DNA from: Galaxea fascicularis
Taxonomy: Eukaryota; Cnidaria; Anthozoa; Scleractinia; Euphylliidae
NCBI GenBank assembly: GCA_948470475.1
Contig: OX419339.1
Coordinates: 15,085,863 to 15,149,862, forward strand
Reading direction: 5' to 3'
Length of the DNA: 64,000 bases
The notes beneath the pieces are model-generated. The model worked only from the letters and a program-made list of their open reading frames with translations. It made no database searches and was not told the DNA's origin. The position numbers were made by a program, and so were the translations under genes. Each line of letters opens with the position of its first letter. Position 1 is the stretch's first letter. Of the stretch, positions 13,011-24,239 are shown one piece after another.

Positions 13011-14730
13011 CTCCAAGGATATACGTCTAGAGAAATGAGGTCAAGCCAACTGCCCTGTTCAGACGCAAACGAGTGGGTACATGTATATCGCTTAATGAAC
13101 CGTTTCCATCAACAGTGCTTGGTTACGCTCAATCCTCAATATCACGTGACAAGAGTGTTAAATGAGGGCAGTACCTTCTTGGTAAACAGTGAGTTTTTTT
13201 TAAAATAAATTATAGGCAGATCACTCACTAGTGACATGTTTTGCTTATCAGCTGCAGCACAACCACTGCTGGCGTGCCATGCATGTAACCATTTGCTTTT
13301 GATGCAACTCAAAATATAACATTAACGACAGTTTTAATTGTACTAAAATCTTGAAAGTTCAACAATTTTCAATAAACAATATTAGTACTTTTTGAACATT
13401 GTTTAACTGGTAGATCCTACCTAAGACTCCTAAAAGCAGAGGCATGATGAAACAAGATGTTAGATAGCCATCTTTATATTGACTGCAAGTTAAACCGCCT
13501 GTCTAAAAGATAACAGAACGCACATGTTCACTAAATCTATACCAGACGAAGAATGCAGAACAGCATCAAGATAAGAAAATCACCTGCAGGATGATACAGT
13601 AACCAGCAAACGGAGATTAAAACTTAAAGCGATCAGTGAATAATCTAAACCATATCTTTTCTGGCAAATGTTTGATGGGACATTTCAGTTTCAAGACACG
13701 AAACGTTTCACCTGTTGGAATGACAAAAGAGAAAAGAGATTGCTCCTTTTAACATGACTTTTAAGCATATATCTTATATACTCTTTGATTTGATTGGTTA
13801 TCAGCACAAAGTAATACCGGGACATCTTATTAGTTGGAGTAGTTACAACTATGAAGTTTCAGTACATGCAGCAATTATGCTGAATTACATGGTTTTACTG
13901 TAATTTTGTATACCTCAATAGGCTTACGCACACACTAAATAAACAGTTTCCTTAGCTTATTAGTCACATCTGTGTCCCTGCTCACTAACACCAATAAATT
14001 TGGCCTTGCATGTGTCAGTATTTTATGACTATACATTACTACATCATTAGAGTGATGCTATAATGTATTGATATGTTTTTACAATAAATGAATAGACCTT
14101 TGGAAGCAAACACAAAAGGTGGGTAACTTATTCAGTGTGCTTGTACATGAGAACTTGAGGAAACAAATTGAGTCTCCAGCAGGAATCTAAATATGCAGTG
14201 TCTTATGAATTTACAAGAAATCTACTACTAAAGCTTGTTTTGACAGTTTTTCCCGTCTTTAAAATACACTAATGTTGTGTTTTTCTTGCTGCTACTCGGA
14301 CCTGTTGTTTGTTTCATGACATAAGGACCCAATTTATTTAAAAATTGTATAAAAAAGGCTGAAAAATTATGAAGAGCCTGATTAAAAGCAGCTAACGAGT
14401 TAGTGAAACAATGTAAAAATCTTGTTGGAGAGAAACAGTACCGGCCCTCTCCTTCATGACTTGGCTTTACTTGTTTAGCTGTGTTTGTTCACAAAACTTG
14501 TAAGAACTGGTACATTTAAGTACGTATTGGACAATTACAGCATGGCCATGTTGTTTTCATTGCTTGTAAAAATTCACTACAATATGTCTGAACGACATCC
14601 ACAAATTCACTCATCCACTGACAGGTGCTCTTACCACTGAATTCAGACAGTGGTGAGCAAGGCATCTAGTACATACATGTACATACATAAAATCTCAGTT
14701 CTTCCTCATACTGTGAGGATTGTATGCAGA
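13011..14730. other. Noncoding AT-rich spacer
   Basis: No supported coding region, RNA gene or clear mobile element was seen. It lies beyond the 3' end of the first MYND-family gene (A) and could include its distal 3' untranslated region; a minus-strand AATAAA occurs at 14338-14333, but it is about 900 bp from the stop codon. Confidence 0.4.
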
Positions 14731-15245
14731 TAATAACAATAATAATAATAATAATAATAATGTTATTACTATTATTATTTATCATTGAAAGAGTGCTGGT
14801 ATGTCACACATACCAACTTAAGCAGAGCAATAATGCTTGGTACAGATTGAATTTACCGGCAATTAAAATCTAGGGTTTTGTGGCACCAAACAATCATTTA
14901 TCCCACAATTGCCACACAATCACGACCAGATTTTTATGTCAAGCCTTCATCACTAAACACACTGGTAATTAAACATACCCTGAGAGGTATTATAATAATA
15001 ATAATAATAATAATGTTATTACTATTATTATTTATCATTGAAAGAGTGCTGGTATGTCACACATACCAACTTAAGCAGAGCAATAATGCTTGGTACAGAT
15101 TGAATTTACTGGCAATTAAAATCTAGGGTTTTGTGGCACCAAACAATCACTTATCCCACAATTGCCACACAATCACGACCAGAATTTTATGTCAAGCCTT
15201 CATCACTAAACACACTGGTAATTAAACATACCCTCAGAGGAATTA
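14731..15245. repeat. 253-bp tandem duplication with (TAA)n blocks
   Basis: Two consecutive copies offset by exactly 253 bp (for example TTGTGGCACCAAACAATC begins at 14878 and 15131). Each starts in a TAA/ATA microsatellite followed by GTTATTACTATTATTATT, which can fold back on the TAA tract. The copies differ at only a few bases. The second copy runs into the stop codon of the adjacent minus-strand MYND gene, so the duplicated material is that gene's 3' flank. Confidence 0.9.
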
Positions 15246-18028
15246 AGACTTTCTCAACATATGGCACCTCTGTTTATGACCAGCCTTCCAGTCCTTTTTC
15301 TGGCACTCCAGTGTACAGTAAACAACAGCTTTACATGCACTGCACTTCATTAAGATGACATCTTCACTGGCCACTTGTCCACAGCAACTGCAATGACTCA
15401 TTTCATAAGAGGAGCTTTCTCTCCACAGGGTTTCTTTAAAGTCTGCAATCATCTTCACCTTTAATAAATGTCCAGAGAAACAATATTGAGCACTTAACTT
15501 AGTATATCAATAATATTTCTATGTACAGTAGCTGGTTGCATCATAAGGTCATAGAATTATGAAAATGTTCATGCATAATTTGCTATACCAAAACAATGCT
15601 CTCTAATATGTCTGTAATTTGAACTAACACTCTCTGAAATGTACAATGTACATGTACCAATCAATGAGATAAAAGAATATTCATTATAACAGTGACAATA
15701 TTACTATTAACATTAATTTGAATATTTCTTCTTACTTCTTAGCAATAAGCCCTGATCTTAGTGAAAAGTGTAGAGTATCATGTATGAAGCCTTCAATCAT
15801 ACCTGATGCAGACTTCTTTGGAAACAGAAAATTTTATTGCCGAGGTTAAGGATAATATTTATATTACACAAGTAAAAAGAAGTCACTAGAAGGGGGCACA
15901 TTTAAGACAATTTTGTTATAATAGACATGAAAATGACTTTAATATTCCCAAGGTGTAATTTGCAACAGCTTTGTTAACTCTCATTACGAATAATTATTGT
16001 TACCTTAATCATGGTGTAAACCTCAGCACAGGCAAACTTGCATAATCCTGCAAGTCTATGGCATTTGGCAAACTCTTCTGAGTTATAAGTATCCATTATC
16101 TCCTCATAAATGTACATGTCATGGCATGAGACCATGTCATTAATCAGCTCTCCAGAGTTATCCATAAACAGAGCTGCACTTAAGTTGAGAGTTCCCTCTG
16201 AAGAACAGCTGAGAAATGACACAGGGTTTCTTCCACTAGACAATATTTCAAAAACATGATCTTGAAATTTGGCCATGTCTTGGCATGCACATTCTTTCTT
16301 CTTGCAGCTTGGTGATGCCCGAGCCAGATTGTTGTCTTCTCTTGTACAAAGGGGAAGGTCCTTCCTAGAATAACTCTCATACACCTTCCTTGTTGCAGCA
16401 AGCAAATCATTAAAACTTCCTGACAGTACCCTCTTTTTTTCAGAATCTGTCTTTGTTTTCCACTTGAACAGGAACTGGTTCACAACTGAGGGAGCAACAG
16501 ACATGGTTGTCATAACAGAAGTTAATTGCTGCAGAGCAGTTTTGTCATCACAAAGGCTTGCATACTGTGGGACTTCTTCAACTTTCTGAATGTTTTGGAT
16601 AATCTGCGATTCAAAGGCATTCAAGAAAAGCACTCCAACATCAGTGATTACCTTTTCTGAAAGTGTTTTGTGGCAATGTTTGACCATCAACTCTTTCAAG
16701 ATGATAGTGCAAGATTTTGCCCATCCATAAGGTTCAAAGTTCTCACTGTCAATTGCATCAACAAATTTGCTGGCTGAATCTTCAACAAGAGTTTCAGTCA
16801 TTGGAGGAGCTGGTGTATTCTTCCAGTAGAGATTCACAAATAAATGTTCCAAAAAGACTTCAAGGCTGTCCTTCAAGCTATATAAAATGGTAGTCTTGAA
16901 TTCTTCTTTACTTCTGATTTGCTTGACCACAGCAAGTGCTGTAATGAGATTTTTTCTTGTTGCATCCGTTCCAATCTTACCTTTTCCATCTTTTTCAACA
17001 CATGTAAGATTCCAGGTTGCTGGGGAAGCATCACTTGTCAATCTATTTGCTGGGGTGTGACAAGTTTTGCAGAAATGCTCTTTTGACTGTTGCCAATCTA
17101 CAGAACTCAATTGTCCTTCACACTCTCCCATTTTAGCCAGCTTAATTTGTGTCAGGTTCAGAAACAGTTCCACCACTGGGATCCTTTCATTCAAAATTCT
17201 CCCTCCATTTTGTTCATCAACAATTTTCCTCACCGAGTCAAGCATGGAGACAGCCATCTTCTGATCTCCTTTCCATGTATACCACAGTGCCTGGTGTCGG
17301 GCTATTCCTGTGAGTCTTTCAAAGTTAACTGGGATGCTAAACTTTTCCAAGGTTTTCTTCTTCCATGCTGAAGTTTTGCGCCTCTGCTTATTCGCTTCAC
17401 TCATAAAATCAATCATGTTGTCACTTCCTTGAAAAAGTTTTCCAGATTCCTGGAAGTTTGTTGGGGGAGGAGGCATGGAACATCCCAAGTGATCCAATTC
17501 CGCCTTCTCTAGCCACCAAGCATCAAATTCCTGACGACGAAGGTCGAAATGAGAAAACGGTTTCTTTACTTCGCTTCCCCCTTTGGCCAAAACGAATTCT
17601 TCTTCGTTGCTGTAGGTGCAGAAACGGGAAACACGTTCGTAGAATTCAAAACTGCGTTGTACTTCTGGATTTGCGAAGAGTTCAATACTTCTCGCTTTCG
17701 CTTTTTCGTAGCATGGAAGAACCAAAAGCCTCGCTGCTTCTTCTATGGGAGCTTGTTGAAGAATTGCTTTTCCCAGAGCCATTCGGAAATTGCTCTCCAG
17801 TATTCTGAGTAACTCGCTTTCTTTCAGTTTTTCAAAGACGAAGCCATCGCGAATTTCGCCTCCGACACAGCACAGAAGGTTCACGACGTTGTAAGTTGCC
17901 TTCGTGGGTTTTTCTCCTCCCTTGAAGATTCCGTAAATGGAAAAAATACCTCTCCCGTCCACATTTGATACATAAGCTAGACCATGCTTGTATTTGGACA
18001 AAATTTTCGGAGAAAACTTCATAGCCAT
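15243..18028 (-). CDS. MYND zinc-finger family protein A (two exons)
   Basis: Exon 1 is 16004-18028 and exon 2 is 15243-15458, joined in phase 0 (donor AAG/GTAACA, acceptor TTATTAAAG/GTG), giving 746 aa ending in TAA. The start is the first ATG, in an AAAATGG context; upstream in-frame codons lack ATG. Residues about 12-30 carry the family signature HGLAYVSNVDGRGIFSIY, followed by VGGEIRDGF. A Cys cluster (CKTC then TCVEKDGKG) sits mid-protein, an ECAC motif nearer the end, and the C-terminus is a MYND zinc finger (about residues 698-740, C-x2-C, C-x2-C-x4-C-x3-C-x7-H-x3-C). MYND fingers bind proline-containing partner peptides. I do not recognise the remaining roughly 650 residues. It is clearly paralogous to B and C but more diverged, and it alone has the intron. 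Function unknown. Confidence 0.85.
15459..16003 (-). other. Intron of MYND gene A
   Basis: A 545-bp GT-AG intron separates the unknown body from the MYND-encoding exon. It is AT-rich and nothing else was recognised in it. Confidence 0.75.
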
Positions 18029-18409
18029 TTTACCAACCTTGCACGTCTTGGTCAACCAATCCTGACCAGTAACCAAGTTTTAAAGCGCGCGCCACGTCAC
18101 TGCTTCGCGCCAAAAACATATCGTTGCGCAAAAAGCATGATGGCCTTGCAAAACTTACCAGGGTGAGGAGAGTAAAGAAAAAAAGTGAATGAAATGGTCC
18201 ACCTAATTATACGCTTTTAAGGCATTCTCTGCTTTTTTTTTTTTTTTTAGCATTTCCATAAAAAGGCAATTGAGACATTTTAAGACAACAGAACAACAGG
18301 CAATTCGTGTGCTCGCCCCGACCCCACCCCGTTAGTTTAATTTGGCGCGAATTGAAGCCCACATGGCATTAGTCAATTTGTCACATTTCCGTCAAACGGT
18401 GACAGCAAA
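18029..18409. promoter_or_regulatory. Bidirectional promoter region between MYND genes A and B
   Basis: The two ATGs are 381 bp apart on opposite strands, so both promoters must lie here. Minus-strand TTTTTGGCGCGAA occupies 18116-18104, about 76 bp upstream of A, and plus-strand TTTGGCGCGAA occupies 18341-18351, about 60 bp upstream of B. Both match the E2F/DP consensus TTTSSCGC, each oriented toward its own gene. A 19-base T-rich tract lies near 18231-18249 and no TATA box is evident. Co-regulation is inference. Confidence 0.55.
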
Positions 18410-20863
18410 ATGGCGTCGTTGCCTGAAGGTTATGAATTGGGGCACTATCAGTCGCTAAACTTTACCAGGGAAACTTTATTCAAGTACAATTACGGTGTAG
18501 CTTGTGTATCGAATGTCGATGGACGAGGAAATGTGTCTATTTACTCCATGATACGAAGACAAGGGAAAAGAGCCAAACCGATCTTCGACTATGCTAACAT
18601 CTTGGGCTATGTCGGAGGCGAGATGAGGGATGGATTCTGCAATGCAAACCTCAAGGAAGGCGAAGCTCTGCGGTTCATGCAGACCCACATTGAACTGTCG
18701 AGAGGAAGAGCTATCAGAATGGTTTACGTTCCTGTCGAAGAAGTTTCGGCCTTGTTCGTGTTGCCTTTGCACAAGAAATCGCTTGAGAGGGGCATGGGTT
18801 TTCCTGATTCCAACACAGCGAGTGCCTTTGAGTATTTCAAGCAAGTTGCCAAATATTGCCCTTATCAAACTGTAGAGGAGTGTTTTGAAGCCAAACTTGC
18901 TCGGGCTCCAAAAAAACTAGATCGTACCAAGTTCAACACCTACAGATCGGAGCTAGAGTCATGGTGGCTGGAGAAATCTGAACTCGTGTATCATGACTGC
19001 CCACTACCTTCTCAACCGCCCACCTTTAACCTATCGAACCTGAGTTCAATGATGGGAGCAGGCCCAGCGGACTTCATTTCTGGACTGATGGAACAGGCAA
19101 GCAACTGGAGTAAGAACCATGAAGTTTCAGAGTCCTGGAAGAAAACAGCAGCAAAGAAATTTACTAGTGACCTGAATTATGAAAGATTTGGTGGTATGGC
19201 TAAGCAGCAAGCCCTGTGGTACATGTGGATGGGTGACCTTGAGAGAGCAAAGGTTATGGTTGATGCTTGGAAAGGGTTGGAAGAAGGTAAAGCAAATGGG
19301 AGAACACTGGATCAGGATAATGTTGTCGTTGAGGTTGTTCTGGATTCAACCCTTGGTAATCTCTCAAGTCGTGGGATGTGTGCTGGTCAGAGCATTGTTG
19401 ATGCCAGGCTAACACCTAAAGACCATTGTGACACTTGTTTGAGTCCTGTATCATCAACAAAGAAGCGCCAAGGCCTAAACATCTTAACTTGTGTTGACAA
19501 AGATGCAAATGGTGAATTTGGGTATAAAGGTGTTCGTGAGAATGTGGCAAAATTGCTCTTTGCAGTTTCTAAGTTTGGTGTCAACAGAGATTTTGAATTG
19601 TCTGCAACCCACTGCTTGAAAGAAGCTCTCCACACTTTTCTGGAGCATTCCTTTACAGTCCTCTTTTGGAGGATCAAGCCTACAAATCCCATGACAGCAG
19701 CTACAGAAAATGAAGCTCTTCCACGCTTTATTGAATTGCTACGAACCAAAGAGAAGTTCAGTGTGACTGAATGGACCAATTGCTGCACCACTGTGCTGGG
19801 AGAGGCTCTTACAAAACACTGCAGTCAAAAGCTTGGCAAGGAAGATGTGAAGAAGTTGTGTGTGCTGTTTCGCTCAAAGATGAATAAAATTTTGGTGGAG
19901 TTCAAGAAACTGGCCCAGGAAGAAGCCTCATCTGAACCCTCAGAAGCACTTACTGAAACAGATGTGAGTATGGATCTCTTGAGAAAAACTGTTGCTCCAT
20001 CTATGGCTCAACAGTTCAAACACAAGTGGCAGCTCTTTTCCATTGCCAAAAGGAGAAAGGTGTTGACAGCAGATGCACAGTGTCTCATTCAAGCTTGCAA
20101 TGAGACTTTTCAGCATATTGCAGCTCACAGTCATGACAATGAAAGGGAAGCAGACCAAGAAGACAGTGGTAAATTGTATACTTCACCCAGCTTTGATCAA
20201 GACATGCTATCAAGACTGCCAGCAACACCAAAAGAGCCTGAAAAAATGAAGCGCAAAGTACCTGAGCGATGTGCTGATAATTCCTGTGCGTGCAGAGATA
20301 GTCACAAGTTGTGGCAACATATGGTTGGCATCTTGTCAAGTGAAAACAATCCCATCCCTTTTTACAAGTGCCTTGTCAGTGGAGATCTAGTTCCTCTGGA
20401 AGACCTTACCCAGGATCAAGAGGGAACCTTCTTTGATGACATGATTGATCTTAGTGAAGAGTTTGTACGTGGTGTCATTTTGCCAATAGAAGATGAAGTG
20501 TTTTCCGACAGTTGTCCCAGACTTACCTTGCTTTGCAAAATAGCATGCCACCGGCTTTTTCCAATGCTCCTGGAGAATATCATCCACAAGTTTGGAGAAA
20601 TAGAGAAAAAGGACAACATCAGGTTTGAATGTCAACCATGCCAAGGGTGTGGCACACTTGAGAAACAGCCAGGTGATTTCAAAAGGTGTGGTGCCTGCAA
20701 AAGTGTTTTCTACTGTGGTCGCAAATGTCAAGCACAAGATTGGAAAGCTGGTCACAAAAAGAAATGCAAGCAGCAAACAGTGGCAATGAAGGTATCAGTA
20801 AGGAAAGAGCAGACATTTACCTTGTCAGAATATTGTCTTTTTCTTCATGAAAATAGTAGTTGA
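18410..20863 (+). CDS. MYND zinc-finger family protein B (single exon)
   Basis: An intact 817-codon frame starts at an ATG in AAAATGGCG context. Order of recognisable segments: YGVACVSNVDGRGNVSIY (about 28-45), ILGYVGGEMRDGF (about 63-75), a helical stretch QALWYMWMGDLERA (about 265-278) resembling a TPR helix, a CDTC then TCVDKDANG Cys cluster (about 340-365), SCACRD (about 623) and a C-terminal MYND finger (about 743-785) with all eight zinc ligands. A short Ser/Thr tail follows; GTATCAGTAAGG just after the finger could be a splice donor, so the extreme C-terminus is less certain. The protein is closer to C than to A. A possible polyadenylation signal AATAAA is at 21611-21616. I do not recognise the family outside the MYND finger; function unknown. 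Confidence 0.85.
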   Translation: MASLPEGYELGHYQSLNFTRETLFKYNYGVACVSNVDGRGNVSIYSMIRRQGKRAKPIFDYANILGYVGGEMRDGFCNANLKEGEALRFMQTHIELSRGRAIRMVYVPVEEVSALFVLPLHKKSLERGMGFPDSNTASAFEYFKQVAKYCPYQTVEECFEAKLARAPKKLDRTKFNTYRSELESWWLEKSELVYHDCPLPSQPPTFNLSNLSSMMGAGPADFISGLMEQASNWSKNHEVSESWKKTAAKKFTSDLNYERFGGMAKQQALWYMWMGDLERAKVMVDAWKGLEEGKANGRTLDQDNVVVEVVLDSTLGNLSSRGMCAGQSIVDARLTPKDHCDTCLSPVSSTKKRQGLNILTCVDKDANGEFGYKGVRENVAKLLFAVSKFGVNRDFELSATHCLKEALHTFLEHSFTVLFWRIKPTNPMTAATENEALPRFIELLRTKEKFSVTEWTNCCTTVLGEALTKHCSQKLGKEDVKKLCVLFRSKMNKILVEFKKLAQEEASSEPSEALTETDVSMDLLRKTVAPSMAQQFKHKWQLFSIAKRRKVLTADAQCLIQACNETFQHIAAHSHDNEREADQEDSGKLYTSPSFDQDMLSRLPATPKEPEKMKRKVPERCADNSCACRDSHKLWQHMVGILSSENNPIPFYKCLVSGDLVPLEDLTQDQEGTFFDDMIDLSEEFVRGVILPIEDEVFSDSCPRLTLLCKIACHRLFPMLLENIIHKFGEIEKKDNIRFECQPCQGCGTLEKQPGDFKRCGACKSVFYCGRKCQAQDWKAGHKKKCKQQTVAMKVSVRKEQTFTLSEYCLFLHENSS

Positions 20864-23776
20864 TGTTTTCTTGGGTGTAATGTTGTTCAAAGCGTACGTA
20901 AATTGCAATCTAGCAGCAATGGAATTATGGTTATGCTTTGTCTTGACAATTTACAGTGTAACATTAGGAAAAATATGTTGGTTCACATTCATAGGCATAA
21001 TGGATTGGCATAATTTGGCTTATTCACTCACACTTAAGTTGCTTTCTGTTTTATGCTGATTACATTCTGTTGAATTAGTTACTGTTTCATTAGCATTATA
21101 ACAAGCCAAATGTGGTGTGCGACAATGCAGACTTGCAGACATTTGGCTTCTTGAATATACAGGAATATGTCGCAGTCACACAACTCTCTATATTCCCACG
21201 AAATTAGTCACGTGGTGAGTACACTGTAGCTTCCCCACAGTAACGCAAAAAGGCTGAAGGTAAGTTGGCAATGCTTCTTTAGTTTATTAGAGATTTTGTA
21301 CTCAGTTGCTAAAACTCCCGCAGTGTTCCTTACCTGTGTAAAAAAAAAAGCTTTGTAATTATCTAATGGAAATATTCTAAAACTGAAGAAAATATTGAGT
21401 ACTATGGTCTGCGAATGTAATCTAAATCTCTAAGCAAATCCCTATTTCTGTAACAGCTAAAAAGATAAGGATTTCAAACCAATGTGATATTTGAAGATTA
21501 TCTCATCATCATCTCAGCTTCCACAACATCCAAATCGACTTTTAAGGGCTTTGCTGTGGAATGAATGGACAACACTAGGTTTGAACGATGAAATCACACT
21601 TAAGTGCAGTAATAAAATACATCTACTTCAGTTTGCTATTCATCAATATATTACCGACTAAGTACAAAATCTGTTCACAAAGAAACATCGGCTTCTTAAC
21701 TTCAGTCATTTTGCCATCCGCTGTGGTGAAGTAACACCATGTGACTTATTTTAGTGGGTATGAAGAGAGTTGCATGACTGTGTGATATATGCCAGGTGAT
21801 GTGATAAACGTCTGCAGGTCTGTATGTCTGCAGTCTGCATTTGATGCACATGCAAACCAAAAGCTACAAACAGATAGACATTACAAACCAAAAAAAAAAA
21901 CATATCATTTTTAACTTGGAAAAAGGCTGTGCCATTTCTGAGTTGTACACTGTAAGTATGGAGTTGATTTCACATACAGATACTAACTACCCATTAACCG
22001 ACAGTGAAGTCTTTACAGGAAAATATCAAACTGAGGCCTTGCCATACATATATTAACCAAGCGATAGCAAGGCCAATACAGCAAGGTTGAAGTTTGACTG
22101 AAAGTTTAAAGTTAGTAAGTTGTTTATTTTATGGCTTTGAAAAAAAGCTAAAAGTTGTTTTTGCACGGTCATTACAGAGAATAATGCCGTGGCACTTAGC
22201 CAATCAGGGTGCATGTTATAAGCACCAGTCATATAATGATTCATGTTAACAGCCCATATGGTCATCTTCAGATTATTCGGATCCTCTTATTTCTAATATT
22301 CTCCACTTGTCAAGATTCTTATTGAGATGTTCTCTCTTCTTGAGATTTCTTTAAAATCTTTGTCAGGCTCTTGTCATGGATGAGGTGTTTTGGCCAGTTG
22401 AGATGCTTTATTTGAGTTGCTTTACGTTTTTTAGAGTGATTGGGAATAATCTATTAGGGGGACAATATGGCATGCTCACATAAAGTATTTATCAATTCGG
22501 TTGACGTTGATACTTCCGTCCTCTAAACATTTTGTACATCCTGCTGACAAGAGCATAAACAACAAGAGGAGAAACTTGCTTTTGTTAATTTTGCCTGGGA
22601 TAAAGGCAACAGATCATGAGCAAAGAACTTATTAATTTCTATTGAAGAGACCTGTTCCACTTATATTTTTTACCCCACAAAGATTTAGTCAGATGTAAAA
22701 TGTAACGCCAGTGTCATGGTTTTATTTTAGTTACATTTCGTAACAAACGAATCAAAACCATACACTGCACCCGTAAGTCATTTACAATTATTCATTTTCC
22801 ATATTCAGTGGCTCATAGCCACTATGATTAACAACCAGTATAAATATTAATAATAATGATAACTTGTATTGGATAACACAATTACTGATAATTCAGTAGT
22901 TTACATTGTGGTTCAATATTAGTCCAATGTGTTGAACATTGTTGGAAAAATTGGCTTTCAAAACCTGTCATTTACAAGAAATTGTGTGGGCCACCCAACC
23001 AATACCTTCTTTGTAAAATCTTGACTCTTATTACAATTCGAGGAACTGAGCATACTGAAATTTATGATGGATACTAAGGTTACTGAGGACTGTCGATTTA
23101 GGGTTAAATTTTTCAGCTTGTAGCTATCCTATTTACATTGTATTAAGTGTACCAACTTGTAATCCTCTAACCAAATTGACTAAAAGTGGAACTCTTGAAT
23201 CACTTTGTAACATTACATGTATGTATTTTCTTTTCAGTAAACTAGCCAAATCAGTTGTTGCTTTCTGAGAAGATCTTGAGCATGCAGCAGCACAAGGATC
23301 CTTGGTATGCAGTAAAATGAGCATTGGAGTAATTAAAAATAATATGAAGTATAAATTAGGTTCAATCATTTCTTAATGTTCTTGTTTCAAAATGTTGTCA
23401 AAGTTTTGTTTTCATGGATATTCATCTCTCTTATTTGTAATGTATGCTAAATTCATACTCCTGATCAGACGTTGTGTTGATGTTAGCAATATTTGACTTC
23501 AGAAGAATTGGATTTTTACCACTCTATTTACAACATTTGTTCATTAAGATTGAGAAAGAAACTTTTCTTGGCTCAAAAGTGCCAGAGCATGAAAATACCA
23601 AACAAGTTGTACAATTTTTGTTGTTAGATTTTAATTAACAGAATTTTGCATGGAATGCAGCTTTTATCCAATTTACAGTTTCATTTTTATGTTAAGGCTT
23701 GAAATGCACTGCAGAAAATCTTCCTAGGGAATGGCTTAGGGGAATAAAACTACCAATAATATAGAATCTGGATAGT
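20864..23776. other. Spacer downstream of MYND gene B with dispersed repeat
   Basis: No further gene was recognised. A possible polyadenylation signal AATAAA lies at 21611-21616. A short imperfect hairpin around AAGCCAAATGT occurs at 21102-21152. Positions 22545-22750 resemble 41392-41600 and are annotated as a dispersed repeat. Confidence 0.45.
22545..22750 (+). repeat. Dispersed repeat, copy 1
   Basis: Shares ordered blocks with 41392-41600: AACTTGCTTTTG, GCC-GGGATAAA-G-AACAGAT, GTAAAATGTA-CGC-AGTGTCA and TTACATTTC-TAACAAA. The resemblance is imperfect but colinear over about 200 bp. No coding potential was seen; it is probably an old nonautonomous element. Confidence 0.55.
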
Positions 23777-24239
23777 CAGTGTTCCAGATAACAGAGGGTT
23801 CTCTGGTCAAAACCCAAGAAAGCTGGGTCCCGGACCTGACACACTGAGATGCTGAGTAAGAAAATTTGGAAGACTAACGTCTACTCAGGGGCACCCAACG
23901 TCAATTTTCGGAAAATATCTGTTCGAAAGACGATTTGCATTTTTACCCTAAAAAGGTCACCTAGAATTTTCGGGAGCCTTATTTCTGGCTGAAATTTTCG
24001 AAAAGGTAAGTTTTGATCCCTATCATTTTCAGATCACTAAACTTTCAGCTAGGAAATCCGAATAGATGAAAAATTTTTAGGAGATAAAAATATGCCTATA
24101 TCTACCGTTTAAATACTAAAATACGGTCAACACTGCTATGTTTAGTGGTTTTGAACTATATTCTCGTTGGGTGCCCCTGGTCTACTGAGCCCTTGAAAAT
24201 CCTCTGTAATCCCCTGACTGAAAATTATCTGGAACACTG
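23777..24239. mobile_element. Outer inverted-repeat element hosting a nested insertion
   Basis: A 15-bp terminal inverted repeat CAGTGTTCCAGATAA begins at 23777 and its complement ends at 24239. The interior is largely occupied by the younger 23886-24179 element. Once the insertion is discounted only about 160 bp of noncoding host element remains. No target duplication is clear. Confidence 0.6.
23886..24179. mobile_element. MITE with 15-bp TIRs and 7-bp target duplication
   Basis: A 294-bp noncoding element with perfect 15-bp terminal inverted repeats CAGGGGCACCCAACG, flanked by the direct repeat GTCTACT (23879-23885 and 24180-24186). The CAGGG terminus suggests hAT-like mobilisation, though hAT duplications are usually 8 bp. 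It is inserted inside the 23777-24239 element. Confidence 0.8.

Noticed and set aside
17458..17812. Plus-strand frames over MYND gene A
   Set aside because: They are shadows of the real minus-strand gene, with no family resemblance.
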